DNA of 64,000 bases from Nitratireductor sp. GISD-1A_MAKvit (GTDB lineage Bacteria; Pseudomonadota; Alphaproteobacteria; Rhizobiales; Rhizobiaceae), in contig NZ_CP161920.1 of assembly GCF_040819555.1 (NCBI RefSeq), positions 447,501 to 511,500 on the forward strand. Reading direction: 5' to 3'. Made by a program: the position numbers and the translations under genes. Below, one piece after another: positions 1 through 7,459 of the stretch. The notes beneath the pieces are model-generated. The model saw only the letters and a list, made by a program, of their open reading frames with translations. It had not been told where the DNA came from and did no database searches. Position 1 is the stretch's first letter; each line of letters starts with the position of its first letter.

Positions 1-1
1 C

Positions 2-205
2 AGGAAACTCGTGCAGCGCGCCGTCGACATGCTGATGCAGGTTGCGGAGTGTGACGAGGCGCAGGCGCGGGAAGCGCTCGGCAAGACGGGCTTCCATGTA
101 AAGCCTGCGGTGCTGGTGGTGCGCGGCCACGCGCCGGAAGAAGCTGCGGCTCTTCTTGCCCGCAATGGCGACGATTTGCACCGCGCGCTCGCAGCAGCCG
201 GCTGA
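2..205 (+). CDS. murQ: N-acetylmuramic acid 6-phosphate etherase, C-terminal fragment
   Basis: This is the last ~67 codons of a gene whose start lies left of the window. The tail, with a helix rich in Ala, a 'KTGFHVKPAVLVV' segment and a final 'LLARNGDDLHRAL' helix, matches the C-terminal end of MurQ. MurQ is the cytoplasmic enzyme that removes D-lactate from MurNAc-6-phosphate to give GlcNAc-6-phosphate during cell-wall recycling. The next gene, 40 bp downstream on the same strand, is an SIS-domain amino-sugar enzyme, which fits an amino-sugar operon. The SIS core of MurQ itself is outside the window, so the call rests on the tail and the neighbour. Confidence 0.75.
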   Translation, partial: RKLVQRAVDMLMQVAECDEAQAREALGKTGFHVKPAVLVVRGHAPEEAAALLARNGDDLHRALAAAG

Positions 206-245
206 CCTTGCCCAGAACACTTAAAACCCAGGCAGAAAGACAGAA

Positions 246-1277
246 ATGACAGACACTCCTTCCCTGATGTTTCAGGAAACCGGTGAAGCTGCAGAGGCCG
301 TCGAGCGCCTCTTTGCCAACGAAGCCAGGACATTTGCCGAGCTCGGCAAGGTGCTTGCCGAACGTTCCCCTACCGTGGTGAGCATGTCGGCCCGTGGTTC
401 ATCGGATCATGCGGCGAGCTTCTTCAAATATCTTTTCGAGATTCATACCGGCATTCCAGTGGCATCCATCGGGCCCTCGGTCGCTTCGGTTTATGATGCA
501 TCGCTCAAGCTTGACCGCGCGCTGCACATCACCATTTCACAATCCGGCGGCAGCCCGGACATCGTGGCCGCTCAGAACTCGGCCAAAAAGGGCGGTGCGG
601 TCACGCTGGCGGTGGTCAATGTGGCCGACAGCCCGCTCGCAAGGGAAGCCGACATCGTTCTTCCGATCCACGCCGGGCCGGAACGCAGCGTTGCGGCAAC
701 GAAAAGCTTCATCGCTTCGGCAGCCGCACTTGCCGGGGTGGCGCAGACAGCTTCCGGCGATGCGGCGTTAAAGGGTGCGCTCGACCGGCTGCCGGCAGCG
801 CTTGGCGCGGCCTGTGAGGTAAACTGGGAGCCTGTCGTTCCGATGCTGACCAAGGCCGGATCCGTCTACACGGCCGGTCGCGGGCCGGGCTTTGCCATTG
901 CACTGGAGGCCGCTCTCAAGGCGAAGGAAACCGCACAGCTCCACACCGAAGCCTTCTCTCTTGCCGAGCTCATGCATGGGCCGATGCAGCTGATCGACAA
1001 GGGCTTTCCCATTCTTGCCTTCGTGCCAGAAGATGCGGCACTGGCCTCCAGCACACAGTCGCTCGAAAAGCTTCGCGGATTCGGCGCACAGATCGCAAGC
1101 TTCTCCTCGCGTGACCTGGGCGAACGCACCATCGCCACTCCCTCGACAGGCTATGGCCAGATCGATCCGCTGGTTTCGCTGGTTGGCTACTATCGCCTGA
1201 TCGAACGCGTTGCGCGTGAGCGCGGGCTCAACCCGGATACGCCTGACAAGCTCAACAAGGTCACCCAGACCATCTGA
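246..1277 (+). CDS. SIS-domain sugar isomerase/deaminase (NagB-II / GlmS-like)
   Basis: This 343-residue protein has two SIS (sugar isomerase) folds, roughly residues 30-165 and 195-330, and no glutaminase domain. The 'SARGSSDHAA' and 'SQSGGSPD' loops are the sugar-phosphate binding segments. 'LAELMHGPMQL' corresponds to the conserved HGP loop of GlmS-type isomerases, and the C-terminal 'PDKLNKVT' segment is typical of the group. Such stand-alone proteins usually deaminate glucosamine-6-phosphate to fructose-6-phosphate (NagB-II). It follows murQ by 40 bp on the same strand, so it probably continues the path from MurNAc/GlcNAc phosphates to glycolysis. The exact substrate is an inference. Confidence 0.85.
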   Translation: MTDTPSLMFQETGEAAEAVERLFANEARTFAELGKVLAERSPTVVSMSARGSSDHAASFFKYLFEIHTGIPVASIGPSVASVYDASLKLDRALHITISQSGGSPDIVAAQNSAKKGGAVTLAVVNVADSPLAREADIVLPIHAGPERSVAATKSFIASAAALAGVAQTASGDAALKGALDRLPAALGAACEVNWEPVVPMLTKAGSVYTAGRGPGFAIALEAALKAKETAQLHTEAFSLAELMHGPMQLIDKGFPILAFVPEDAALASSTQSLEKLRGFGAQIASFSSRDLGERTIATPSTGYGQIDPLVSLVGYYRLIERVARERGLNPDTPDKLNKVTQTI

Positions 1278-1387
1278 GTGGCGGCACCGTTTCGAACGGT
1301 GCCATGGGCAGGCGCATCATATCTCTGGCGCCAAGCTTCAACCTGCGTTAGCTTCCGGCACGTCACGATTTGCCGGAAGCACCCCCA

Positions 1388-2029
1388 ATGACATTCATCC
1401 CCGAACCCTCCATCATTTTTCAGTTTGCGGTCGCAACACTGGTGATTTCCATCACGCCGGGGCCCGACATGACGCTGTTCGTGGGGCGTTCGCTCAGCCA
1501 GGGGCGTGCAGCAGGCTTTGCCTGCATGTTCGGTGCCATGACGGGGATCATGATTCACACGGCGCTGGTGGCACTGGGGCTTTCCGCCCTGATCGTCGCT
1601 TCGCCCGAGGCATTCCTTGCGCTCAAGGTGTTTGGCGCTGGCTATCTGATCTGGCTCGCTGTTCAGGCCATCCGCAAGGGCTCGGCCTTCTCGCCCGAAA
1701 AGAAGGGCGGCTCGGGACGCTCCCTCCTGAAAAACTGGGCCACGGGGCTTGGCATCAACCTGCTGAACCCGAAGATCATCCTGTTCTTCATGACGTTCCT
1801 GCCGCAGTTCGTTTCGGCAAGCGATCCTCACGCGCCCGGGAAACTGTTTTTCCTCGGCCTTCTATTCATCCCGCTTGCTCTGCCTGTCGTTGCGCCGATG
1901 GTCATTGCGGCAGACAGATTTTCTAGGCTTCTGCGAAAGAGCCCGCGCGTGACACGTGTCGTGGATTATCTCTTTGCCGGCGTATTTTCTGCATTCGCGC
2001 TGAAAATACTGACCGCACAGGCGCGCTGA
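1388..2029 (+). CDS. LysE/RhtB family amino-acid exporter
   Basis: This ~213-residue inner-membrane protein has about six hydrophobic segments and the LysE-family signature 'SITPGPDMTLFVGRSLSQG' near residue 20. A second conserved patch, 'INLLNPKIILFF', lies near residue 120. The family exports amino acids or homoserine lactones, but the substrate cannot be read from sequence. I chose the ATG at 1388 over the upstream TTG at 1370 because it places the hydrophobic N-terminus at the start as in other family members. It ends 14 bp before the convergent rlmN gene. Two more LysE proteins occur near 20.3-21.5 kb. Confidence 0.88.
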   Translation: MTFIPEPSIIFQFAVATLVISITPGPDMTLFVGRSLSQGRAAGFACMFGAMTGIMIHTALVALGLSALIVASPEAFLALKVFGAGYLIWLAVQAIRKGSAFSPEKKGGSGRSLLKNWATGLGINLLNPKIILFFMTFLPQFVSASDPHAPGKLFFLGLLFIPLALPVVAPMVIAADRFSRLLRKSPRVTRVVDYLFAGVFSAFALKILTAQAR

Positions 2030-2042
2030 CGGCGAGGGTTCC

Positions 2043-3302
2043 CTACTCGCCGTGTCCGGCGATCATCATCGCTTCAAGCTTCAGGCGATCGGCCTTTTTC
2101 ATGCGTTCGGAGGCTGATTTGAGCTGACCGCAGGCAGCAAGAATATCGCGGCCGCGCGGGGTGCGGATCGGAGAGGCGTATCCCGCCCTGTTGACCAGAT
2201 CTGCAAACTCTTCGATCTGTTCCCAGTCGGAGCATTCATACGCACTGCCGGGCCATGGGTTGAACGGGATCAGGTTGATCTTGGCGGGGATGCCCTTCAG
2301 GAGCCGCACCAGTTCTCGCGCATCGTCGAGCGAATCGTTGACGCCCTTCAGCATCACATATTCGAAGGTGATGCGCCTTGCATTCGAAAGGCCGGGATAG
2401 GCGCGGCAGGCCTCGAGCAGGTCCTTCAACGGGTACTTCTTGTTGATGGGTACCAGTTCATTGCGCAACTCATCGCGAACGGCATGCAGCGAAATCGCCA
2501 GCATGACGCCGATCTCTTCACCCGTGCGATAGATTTCGGGTACCACGCCGGAGGTGGAAAGTGTGATCCGGCGCTTCGAGAGCGAAAGCCCCTCACCATC
2601 GGAGGCAATCAGCAGGGCCTGTTTCACATTCTCGAAATTGTAGAGCGGCTCGCCCATCCCCATCATGACGACATTCGTGACCTTGCGGCCTTCAGCCGGC
2701 ACGATGGCGCCGTCCGGCGTGTCTGCGTCGGGGAAATCCCCAAGGCGATCGCGCGCGACGAGCAACTGGTCGAGTATTTCGCCTGGCGTGAGATTGCGCA
2801 CCAGTTTCTGTGTCCCGGTGTGACAGAAAGAGCAGGTGAGCGTGCAGCCAACCTGGCTGGAAACACAGAGCGTGCCGCGCCCCTCTTCGGGAATATAGAC
2901 GGTTTCCACATCCACGGGCCGGCCGGCGCCGCGTGCGGGAAAGCGCATCAGCCACTTGCGGGTCCCGTCCTGGGAAATCTGCTCTTCGACAATCTCCGGC
3001 CGGGCAATGGTGAAGTGCTCGTCCAGCGTGGAGCGGAGATCTTTGGAGATGTTGAACATCTGCGAGAAATCCGACACGCCGCGCACATAAAGCCAGTGCC
3101 AGAGCTGACGCACGCGCATGCGCGCCTGCCGCTCCGGCACGCCAATCGAGCAAAGCGCTTCGGCAAGCTCCTCGCGTGAGAGGCCAATCAGCGGCTGCTT
3201 TTCAGCAGCCGGAGCTGGGCGTAGCTCTGCACGCCCCTCGGGCGTCGATAGATCGAGTGTCAGTGCCATGGCGTTCTTGAAACGGGTTGCGGTGGCGCTC
3301 AC
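2043..3302 (-). CDS. rlmN: 23S rRNA (adenine(2503)-C(2))-methyltransferase RlmN
   Basis: RlmN is a radical-SAM enzyme that methylates C2 of A2503 in 23S rRNA and of A37 in some tRNAs. The 419-residue protein has the CxxxCxxC cluster motif at Cys153, Cys157 and Cys160 ('CTLTCSFC'). The methyl-carrying cysteine lies near the C-terminus at about Cys391 ('ILAACGQL'), and there is an N-terminal accessory domain (residues 35-110). The length is normal for Rhizobiales. It is convergent with the LysE gene and upstream of the ialB-like gene on the same strand, with a 93 bp gap. Confidence 0.97.
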   Translation of the reverse strand: MSATATRFKNAMALTLDLSTPEGRAELRPAPAAEKQPLIGLSREELAEALCSIGVPERQARMRVRQLWHWLYVRGVSDFSQMFNISKDLRSTLDEHFTIARPEIVEEQISQDGTRKWLMRFPARGAGRPVDVETVYIPEEGRGTLCVSSQVGCTLTCSFCHTGTQKLVRNLTPGEILDQLLVARDRLGDFPDADTPDGAIVPAEGRKVTNVVMMGMGEPLYNFENVKQALLIASDGEGLSLSKRRITLSTSGVVPEIYRTGEEIGVMLAISLHAVRDELRNELVPINKKYPLKDLLEACRAYPGLSNARRITFEYVMLKGVNDSLDDARELVRLLKGIPAKINLIPFNPWPGSAYECSDWEQIEEFADLVNRAGYASPIRTPRGRDILAACGQLKSASERMKKADRLKLEAMMIAGHGE

Positions 3303-3395
3303 CGATTACCGGGGCCACCTTTCATTTGCCGCGCTCATAGCACGCCTGAGGGCTGCCGTCACCCGTGGCGGACAGCAACCCTGCAAAAGGCGGGT

Positions 3396-3899
3396 TTACT
3401 TGCAGTCGCCCGTTGCGTTGATGGCGGCGGTCACACCGCTCAGTGAAAAGACGTAGGAGGTGTTGTTGCCGCGTCCTGATGTGGCGGAAACCTGCATCGT
3501 CGCGCCGGCTTTCATGGCTGCAATCATCTGCGGCTCTTCTGCCGAGTCCTGAAGCCAGGCGGAGCTTCCCTTGGTGAACATGGTAAAGGTCTTGTTGCCA
3601 ATGGTGACGTTGACCTTCGAATTGCTCTGGAAATTGTAGCCAGCAATGAATTGCGGCTCGGATGCGATTTTTTGCCCGTCTTTCTGGCTGACGAAGAAGA
3701 AGATCTCGCCGTGGTTGAGGCTGGACGGCTTCTTTTCGCTTGGAACGCTCATCGCGTAGCAGACCTTTTTGCCATTGTCCGCCGTGTAGCTGTAGACGCC
3801 CCAATTGTTATGCTGCCCCACGGCAGTGGCCTGGGCCAGCGCAGGGCCAGCTGCCGCCATTCCGCAAATGAGCATCAATGTCGAAATCAGTACGCGCAT
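3396..3899 (-). CDS. Invasion-associated locus B (IalB) family protein
   Basis: This 167-residue protein is predicted to be exported. Residues 1-23 form a signal peptide ending in 'GPALAQ'. The mature part has the IalB pattern of a Trp-rich start ('NNWGVYSY') and a cysteine at 47 that could pair with the penultimate Cys166. The family takes its name from a Bartonella invasion factor, but most members in non-pathogenic Rhizobiales have no known role beyond periplasmic or outer-surface location. It stands alone, with a 93 bp gap to rlmN downstream. Function is unassigned. Confidence 0.85.
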   Translation of the reverse strand: MRVLISTLMLICGMAAAGPALAQATAVGQHNNWGVYSYTADNGKKVCYAMSVPSEKKPSSLNHGEIFFFVSQKDGQKIASEPQFIAGYNFQSNSKVNVTIGNKTFTMFTKGSSAWLQDSAEEPQMIAAMKAGATMQVSATSGRGNNTSYVFSLSGVTAAINATGDCK

Positions 3900-4116
3900 C
3901 GTCTTGACCGTCTTTTTTGCCAGTGTTGAGTGACCGGTTGGTCTCGCTAGATCACTTTAATTTTACTTAATCTGGGTTACCAAAGCGTGAAGCGAATCGA
4001 CGGATTCTCCCTGCGCCCTACCCCATGTGCCCGCTGCTGCCAAAAAAAGCGCGGCAACGGTGAAGTGCCCCTTCATGTCCGTTTGAAACGAATGAAAGAG
4101 GCGAGATTTTGACTGA

Positions 4117-4488
4117 TTACGTTTCCAGGTCGGTCTCGTCCAGTGCGCGCCGGGCAGCGATACGGTGTGCTGGCGTAACATGACTGCGTACAGCGTTCAG
4201 GGCTGCCGCCAGCACCGCCATGTCGTCGGTGAAGCCAAGTCCGAAAATGAAATCGGGTAAAATGTCGATCGGCAACACGAAATAAGCGAGCGCAGCAAGC
4301 AGGATACCACGGACTTTCGGCGGCGTGTCCTGATCGAGCGCACAGTAATATCCCGCGACAATTTCCTCCATGAAGGGGACCTGGCGCGCGGCTTTCTTCA
4401 GCGTGCTCCAGAACCTCTCGCGCACGCGCTCTTCACGCTTTTCATTGTCACGTGGTTCCAGAATTTCACCGATCTTCGCTTCATCCAT
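4117..4488 (-). CDS. YkvA/DUF1232 family membrane protein
   Basis: This 123-residue protein has an amphipathic N-terminal half rich in Arg/Lys. It is followed by the DUF1232 core, with the diagnostic 'YFVLPIDILPDFI' motif around residues 69-81 and a short hydrophobic stretch. DUF1232 proteins are small membrane-associated proteins of unknown function, common in Rhizobiales. A good Shine-Dalgarno (AAGGAG) lies 6-7 bases before the ATG at 4488. The gene is followed by a 200 bp gap before ialB and preceded by the pterin dehydratase gene on the same strand. Confidence 0.85.
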   Translation of the reverse strand: MDEAKIGEILEPRDNEKREERVRERFWSTLKKAARQVPFMEEIVAGYYCALDQDTPPKVRGILLAALAYFVLPIDILPDFIFGLGFTDDMAVLAAALNAVRSHVTPAHRIAARRALDETDLET

Positions 4489-4548
4489 GGCGCTCTCCTT
4501 GGCATCAAGATGAGATCGGCGCTGTGTAAATTCAATAGATTCACCCGT

Positions 4549-4845
4549 TCACGTGCCTGCAAACCCGTTCATGGCAGCTGCAAGTTTGAGGTCCAGTTCC
4601 GTCACGCCACCGGCATCGTGCGTGGAAAGAACCACGTCGACGGTTTTGTAGACATTGGACCAGTCGGGATGGTGGTTCAGCTTTTCGGCAGCAAGGGCTG
4701 ATCGGGTCATGAAAGCGAAGGCCTCGACGAAATTGGCAAACACAAAACGCCGCTGGATCGAGGCCCCATCTTCCGCAAGATCCCACTCATCGAGGGATTT
4801 GAGGGCGTCTTCCAGCGCCACGGGGTCCAGTTTCTCTCTTGCCAT
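4549..4845 (-). CDS. phhB: 4a-hydroxytetrahydrobiopterin dehydratase (PCD)
   Basis: This 98-residue protein is the usual size for pterin-4a-carbinolamine dehydratase, which recycles the oxidised pterin cofactor of aromatic amino-acid hydroxylases. The active-site motif is His58-His59-Pro60 followed by Asp-Trp ('NHHPDW'), and the C-terminal 'DLKLAAAMN' helix also fits. The start at 4845 is set by family length and by the divergent gene at 4905; longer in-frame extensions would run into that gene. No hydroxylase gene is in the window, so the pterin partner is unknown. Confidence 0.92.
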   Translation of the reverse strand: MAREKLDPVALEDALKSLDEWDLAEDGASIQRRFVFANFVEAFAFMTRSALAAEKLNHHPDWSNVYKTVDVVLSTHDAGGVTELDLKLAAAMNGFAGT

Positions 4846-4904
4846 CGTGTCTCTCCATGATATCGCCTGTCTTGAACGCCGTTTCAGAAGATAGCGCCGA
4901 GACC

Positions 4905-5387
4905 ATGAACGCAAAGCCCCGCACTTCCATCCTCTTTGTCTGTCTGGGCAATATATGCCGCTCGCCTCTTGCGGAGGGTATCTTCCGCAACGTGGTTGCC
5001 GAGCAGGGGCTGGAGGCGGGTTTCATGATCGATTCTGCGGGGACAGGAGCGTGGCATGCGGGAAATCCACCCGATCCACGATCCGTCGATATCGCTCGCC
5101 GTTCGGGCATTGATATATCCATGCAGCGTGCGCGGCAGGTGGAAGCGGATGATTTTGACCGTTTCGATCTTCTTCTGGGGATGGACCGCAACAACGTTCG
5201 CACCCTTCACGAGCGCGCGCCCGCTTCCGCGGCAGCCAGGATACATCTGTTTCTCGACTATGCGGAGGGGGAGCAGCTTGATGTTCCAGACCCCTACTAT
5301 GGCGGTGCCGACGGTTTTGCGTCTGTTTACCAGATGATCCGAGACGCTTCCGATGCGCTGTTGTCCAGGCTGACCGAACGATCGTAA
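4905..5387 (+). CDS. Low-molecular-weight protein-tyrosine phosphatase
   Basis: This 160-residue cytoplasmic phosphatase has the P-loop C-x5-R at Cys13 to Arg19 ('[15 protein letters not shown]'). The general-acid loop lies at Asp129 ('DPYYGG'). Both catalytic elements are intact and the length is normal. The gene is divergent from the pterin dehydratase with only 59 bp between start codons. Its 3' end overlaps the convergent thpR gene by about 60 bp. No exopolysaccharide or arsenate genes flank it, so the substrate is open. Confidence 0.93.
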   Translation: MNAKPRTSILFVCLGNICRSPLAEGIFRNVVAEQGLEAGFMIDSAGTGAWHAGNPPDPRSVDIARRSGIDISMQRARQVEADDFDRFDLLLGMDRNNVRTLHERAPASAAARIHLFLDYAEGEQLDVPDPYYGGADGFASVYQMIRDASDALLSRLTERS

Positions 5388-5926
5388 TCTGAGCCGATCA
5401 GCGGCCAGGCTTCTTCAATGACATATGGTCCGCCTCCGACCGATGCACGGGACGACATAAGGACGAAGCGTCCGATCGTGAATGGCAGTGTGGCGAAGTT
5501 TCCGCGTGCCGAAAGATAGTGCGCCACCTCATGCGGATTGGCGTTCTTGAGACGCGCAAGCGTGACATGCGGGCTGAATTTGCGCGGATCGGCCGGAAGG
5601 CGCAGACGCCGGCAGATGCTGTCGATCTCACCCTGCAGGGCATGAAGGTCCGGCGAGGCAGAGACACCCGCCCAGATCGAGTGCGGCTTCTTCTGTCCGA
5701 AAGCACCGACACCGGAAAGCTTCAGAGTGAACGAAGGCCGCCGAACCCGATCGAGCGCGTTCGCGATCTCGTCGGCGGTGTGTCCTTCCACATCGCCGAA
5801 AAAACGCAACGTCATGTGATAGTTTTCAACGTCGATCCAACGGGCTCCCGGGAGGCCCCCGCGCAGGAGTGACAGCGACAGGGCCGCGTCACGCGGGATC
5901 TCGAGGGCGGTGAAAAGTCGCGGCAT
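5327..5926 (-). CDS. thpR: RNA 2',3'-cyclic phosphodiesterase (LigT/2H family)
   Basis: This 199-residue 2H phosphoesterase has the two catalytic HxTx motifs at His37-Met-Thr39-Leu ('YHMTLRF') and His120-Val-Thr122-Leu ('PHVTLARL'). The family opens 2',3'-cyclic phosphates on RNA and was first seen as an RNA ligase. The start at 5926 begins 'MPRLFTALE', the normal N-terminus. The last ~60 bases overlap the convergent phosphatase gene. Nothing unusual is seen apart from the overlap. Confidence 0.92.
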   Translation of the reverse strand: MPRLFTALEIPRDAALSLSLLRGGLPGARWIDVENYHMTLRFFGDVEGHTADEIANALDRVRRPSFTLKLSGVGAFGQKKPHSIWAGVSASPDLHALQGEIDSICRRLRLPADPRKFSPHVTLARLKNANPHEVAHYLSARGNFATLPFTIGRFVLMSSRASVGGGPYVIEEAWPLIGSDYDRSVSLDNSASEASRIIW

Positions 5927-6005
5927 GGCAACCTCCTCGAATCGCAGTATCGAAGACAGCGAATCATCGATCACCTGGCTGGGCAAGCTGTTTCTTCGGG
6001 AAGCG

Positions 6006-6677
6006 TCAGGCGCCGTCCTTCTGTTGCTCGTCGAGCACATTCATGATCGTGGGCAGCATTCGCTCTATCATGTGCTGCACCCCTTCCGCATTGGGGTGCA
6101 TGCCATCCTCCAGCAGCAGGGAGGGCTCGGCCGCAACCCCTTCCAGAAAAAAGGGGATGTGGGTCAGTTCGTGCTTTTGCGCAAGCCGCGCGTAAATCGG
6201 ATTGAATTTCGCCGCGTAATCCTCGCCAAGATTGGGCGCAGCGACCATGCCGGCGAGGATGACGCGCTGGCCGCGTTCCTTCAGCCGGGAAATCATCCGG
6301 TCGAGATTGTCTTCGGTGGAAGCCGGTGGAATGCCGCGCAGCATGTCGTTCGCGCCTAGCTCCAGAAGCACGATCTCCGCTGTTTCGGGTATGGACCACT
6401 CAAGCCGCGATAGTCCGCCGCTGGACGTGTCTCCGGAGACGCCTGCATTGGCCACGGCTACATCATAGCCTTCTGCCCTGAGTGCATCTTCCAGCTGTTC
6501 GGGAAACCCTTCGCCCGGCCCGAGATTGTAGCCCGCCATCAGGCTGTCGCCGAACCCGACAATGTCGATGGTCTCGGCACGAACGATCGCTGCTCCGGGA
6601 ACCGCCAGAACCAGCGCGGCGATGAGCGATGAAGTTTTTGTGAAGTGACCAAAAGACCGAAAAAATTTGCATGCCAT
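6006..6677 (-). CDS. tesA: Arylesterase / acyl-CoA thioesterase I-like GDSL hydrolase
   Basis: This 223-residue SGNH/GDSL hydrolase has a probable signal peptide (residues 1-34, ending 'IVRA'), so it should act in the periplasm. Catalytic elements are Ser45 in 'GFGDSLMAG', the Gly block, the Asn in 'LGANDML', and the Asp/His pair in 'DGMHPN' near the C-terminus. It is divergent from a YbbA/YbbP-type ABC system, the same neighbourhood as tesA-ybbA-ybbP in enterobacteria. This supports the TesA-like call. The start at 6677 is the ATG that begins the basic and hydrophobic leader. Confidence 0.9.
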   Translation of the reverse strand: MACKFFRSFGHFTKTSSLIAALVLAVPGAAIVRAETIDIVGFGDSLMAGYNLGPGEGFPEQLEDALRAEGYDVAVANAGVSGDTSSGGLSRLEWSIPETAEIVLLELGANDMLRGIPPASTEDNLDRMISRLKERGQRVILAGMVAAPNLGEDYAAKFNPIYARLAQKHELTHIPFFLEGVAAEPSLLLEDGMHPNAEGVQHMIERMLPTIMNVLDEQQKDGA

Positions 6678-6757
6678 GCGGGACAACCCATATTTGCCAA
6701 AACCGTGCACGTGTATGGTTCCAGCGCCATTTCCTCCCAATATAGGATATCTTTTCC

Positions 6758-7459
6758 GTGACAGAAGCCGTGATCGAACTTGAGAATGTGTCTCTGACAC
6801 TGGGCCAGGGGGCGTCTTCGGTTCATGTGCTGAAGGGCGTGAGCCTTTCCGTCGAGCGGGGTAAGTCAACGGCGATCATCGGACCTTCCGGCTCTGGAAA
6901 GTCGACCCTTTTGATGGTTATCGCCGGGCTTGAGCGTGTCGATGGCGGCATGGTGCGGATCGGCGGAACACAGCTCAATGGGCTGAGTGAAGATGCTATC
7001 GCCGCCTTTCGTGGCCGTTCCATCGGCATCGTCTTCCAGTCCTTCCATTTGATCCCAAACATGACGGCGCTCGAAAATGTTGCCGTCCCGCTGGAACTGG
7101 CCGGGCACGCCGATCCGTTCGGTGCGGCCGAGGAGGAGCTTGCCGCTGTCGGTCTGTCTCAGCGTCTCACGCATTATCCCGGCGAACTTTCGGGCGGTGA
7201 GCAGCAGCGTGTGGCCATCGCGCGCGCGTTGGCGCCAGGGCCAGCCATCCTCATTGCAGACGAGCCAACCGGAAATCTGGATCAGGCGACCGGCCGTCAG
7301 ATTGCCGACATGCTTTTCACCAAGGCAAAGGAACGCGGCACGTCTCTCGTTCTTGTAACCCATGATCCCGCTCTTGCTGCCCGTTGCGAGCGTCAGGTCG
7401 CGATGCGCTCGGGCGTTATCGAGCCGGCGGTCGAACCCGAAAAGGCCGCAATGGCATGA
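6758..7459 (+). CDS. ybbA: ABC transporter ATP-binding protein, LolD/YbbA type
   Basis: This 233-residue ATPase has Walker A 'GPSGSGKST' at residues 42-50, the signature 'LSGGEQQRVAIARAL' near 147 and Walker B/E 'LIADEPTGNLD'. The 'GNLD' D-loop is typical of the LolD/MacB branch, which pairs with FtsX-like permeases. It overlaps the permease gene by 4 bp (ATGA), so the two form one unit. It is divergent from the tesA-like gene with an 80 bp intergenic region. Enterobacterial YbbA/YbbP is proposed to extrude hydrophobic compounds, but the substrate here is unknown. Confidence 0.9.
   Translation: MTEAVIELENVSLTLGQGASSVHVLKGVSLSVERGKSTAIIGPSGSGKSTLLMVIAGLERVDGGMVRIGGTQLNGLSEDAIAAFRGRSIGIVFQSFHLIPNMTALENVAVPLELAGHADPFGAAEEELAAVGLSQRLTHYPGELSGGEQQRVAIARALAPGPAILIADEPTGNLDQATGRQIADMLFTKAKERGTSLVLVTHDPALAARCERQVAMRSGVIEPAVEPEKAAMA

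Noticed and set aside
2031..2053. CGGCGAG/CTCGCCG hairpin between the LysE and rlmN genes
   Set aside because: It overlaps the rlmN stop codon and lacks a T-run on either strand, so I do not call it a terminator.
3963..4076. A 37-codon minus-strand frame with a signal-peptide-like start ('MKGHFTVAALFLAAAGTWG')
   Set aside because: There is no ribosome site, and the length is too short to judge. It may be chance, so it is not listed as a gene.
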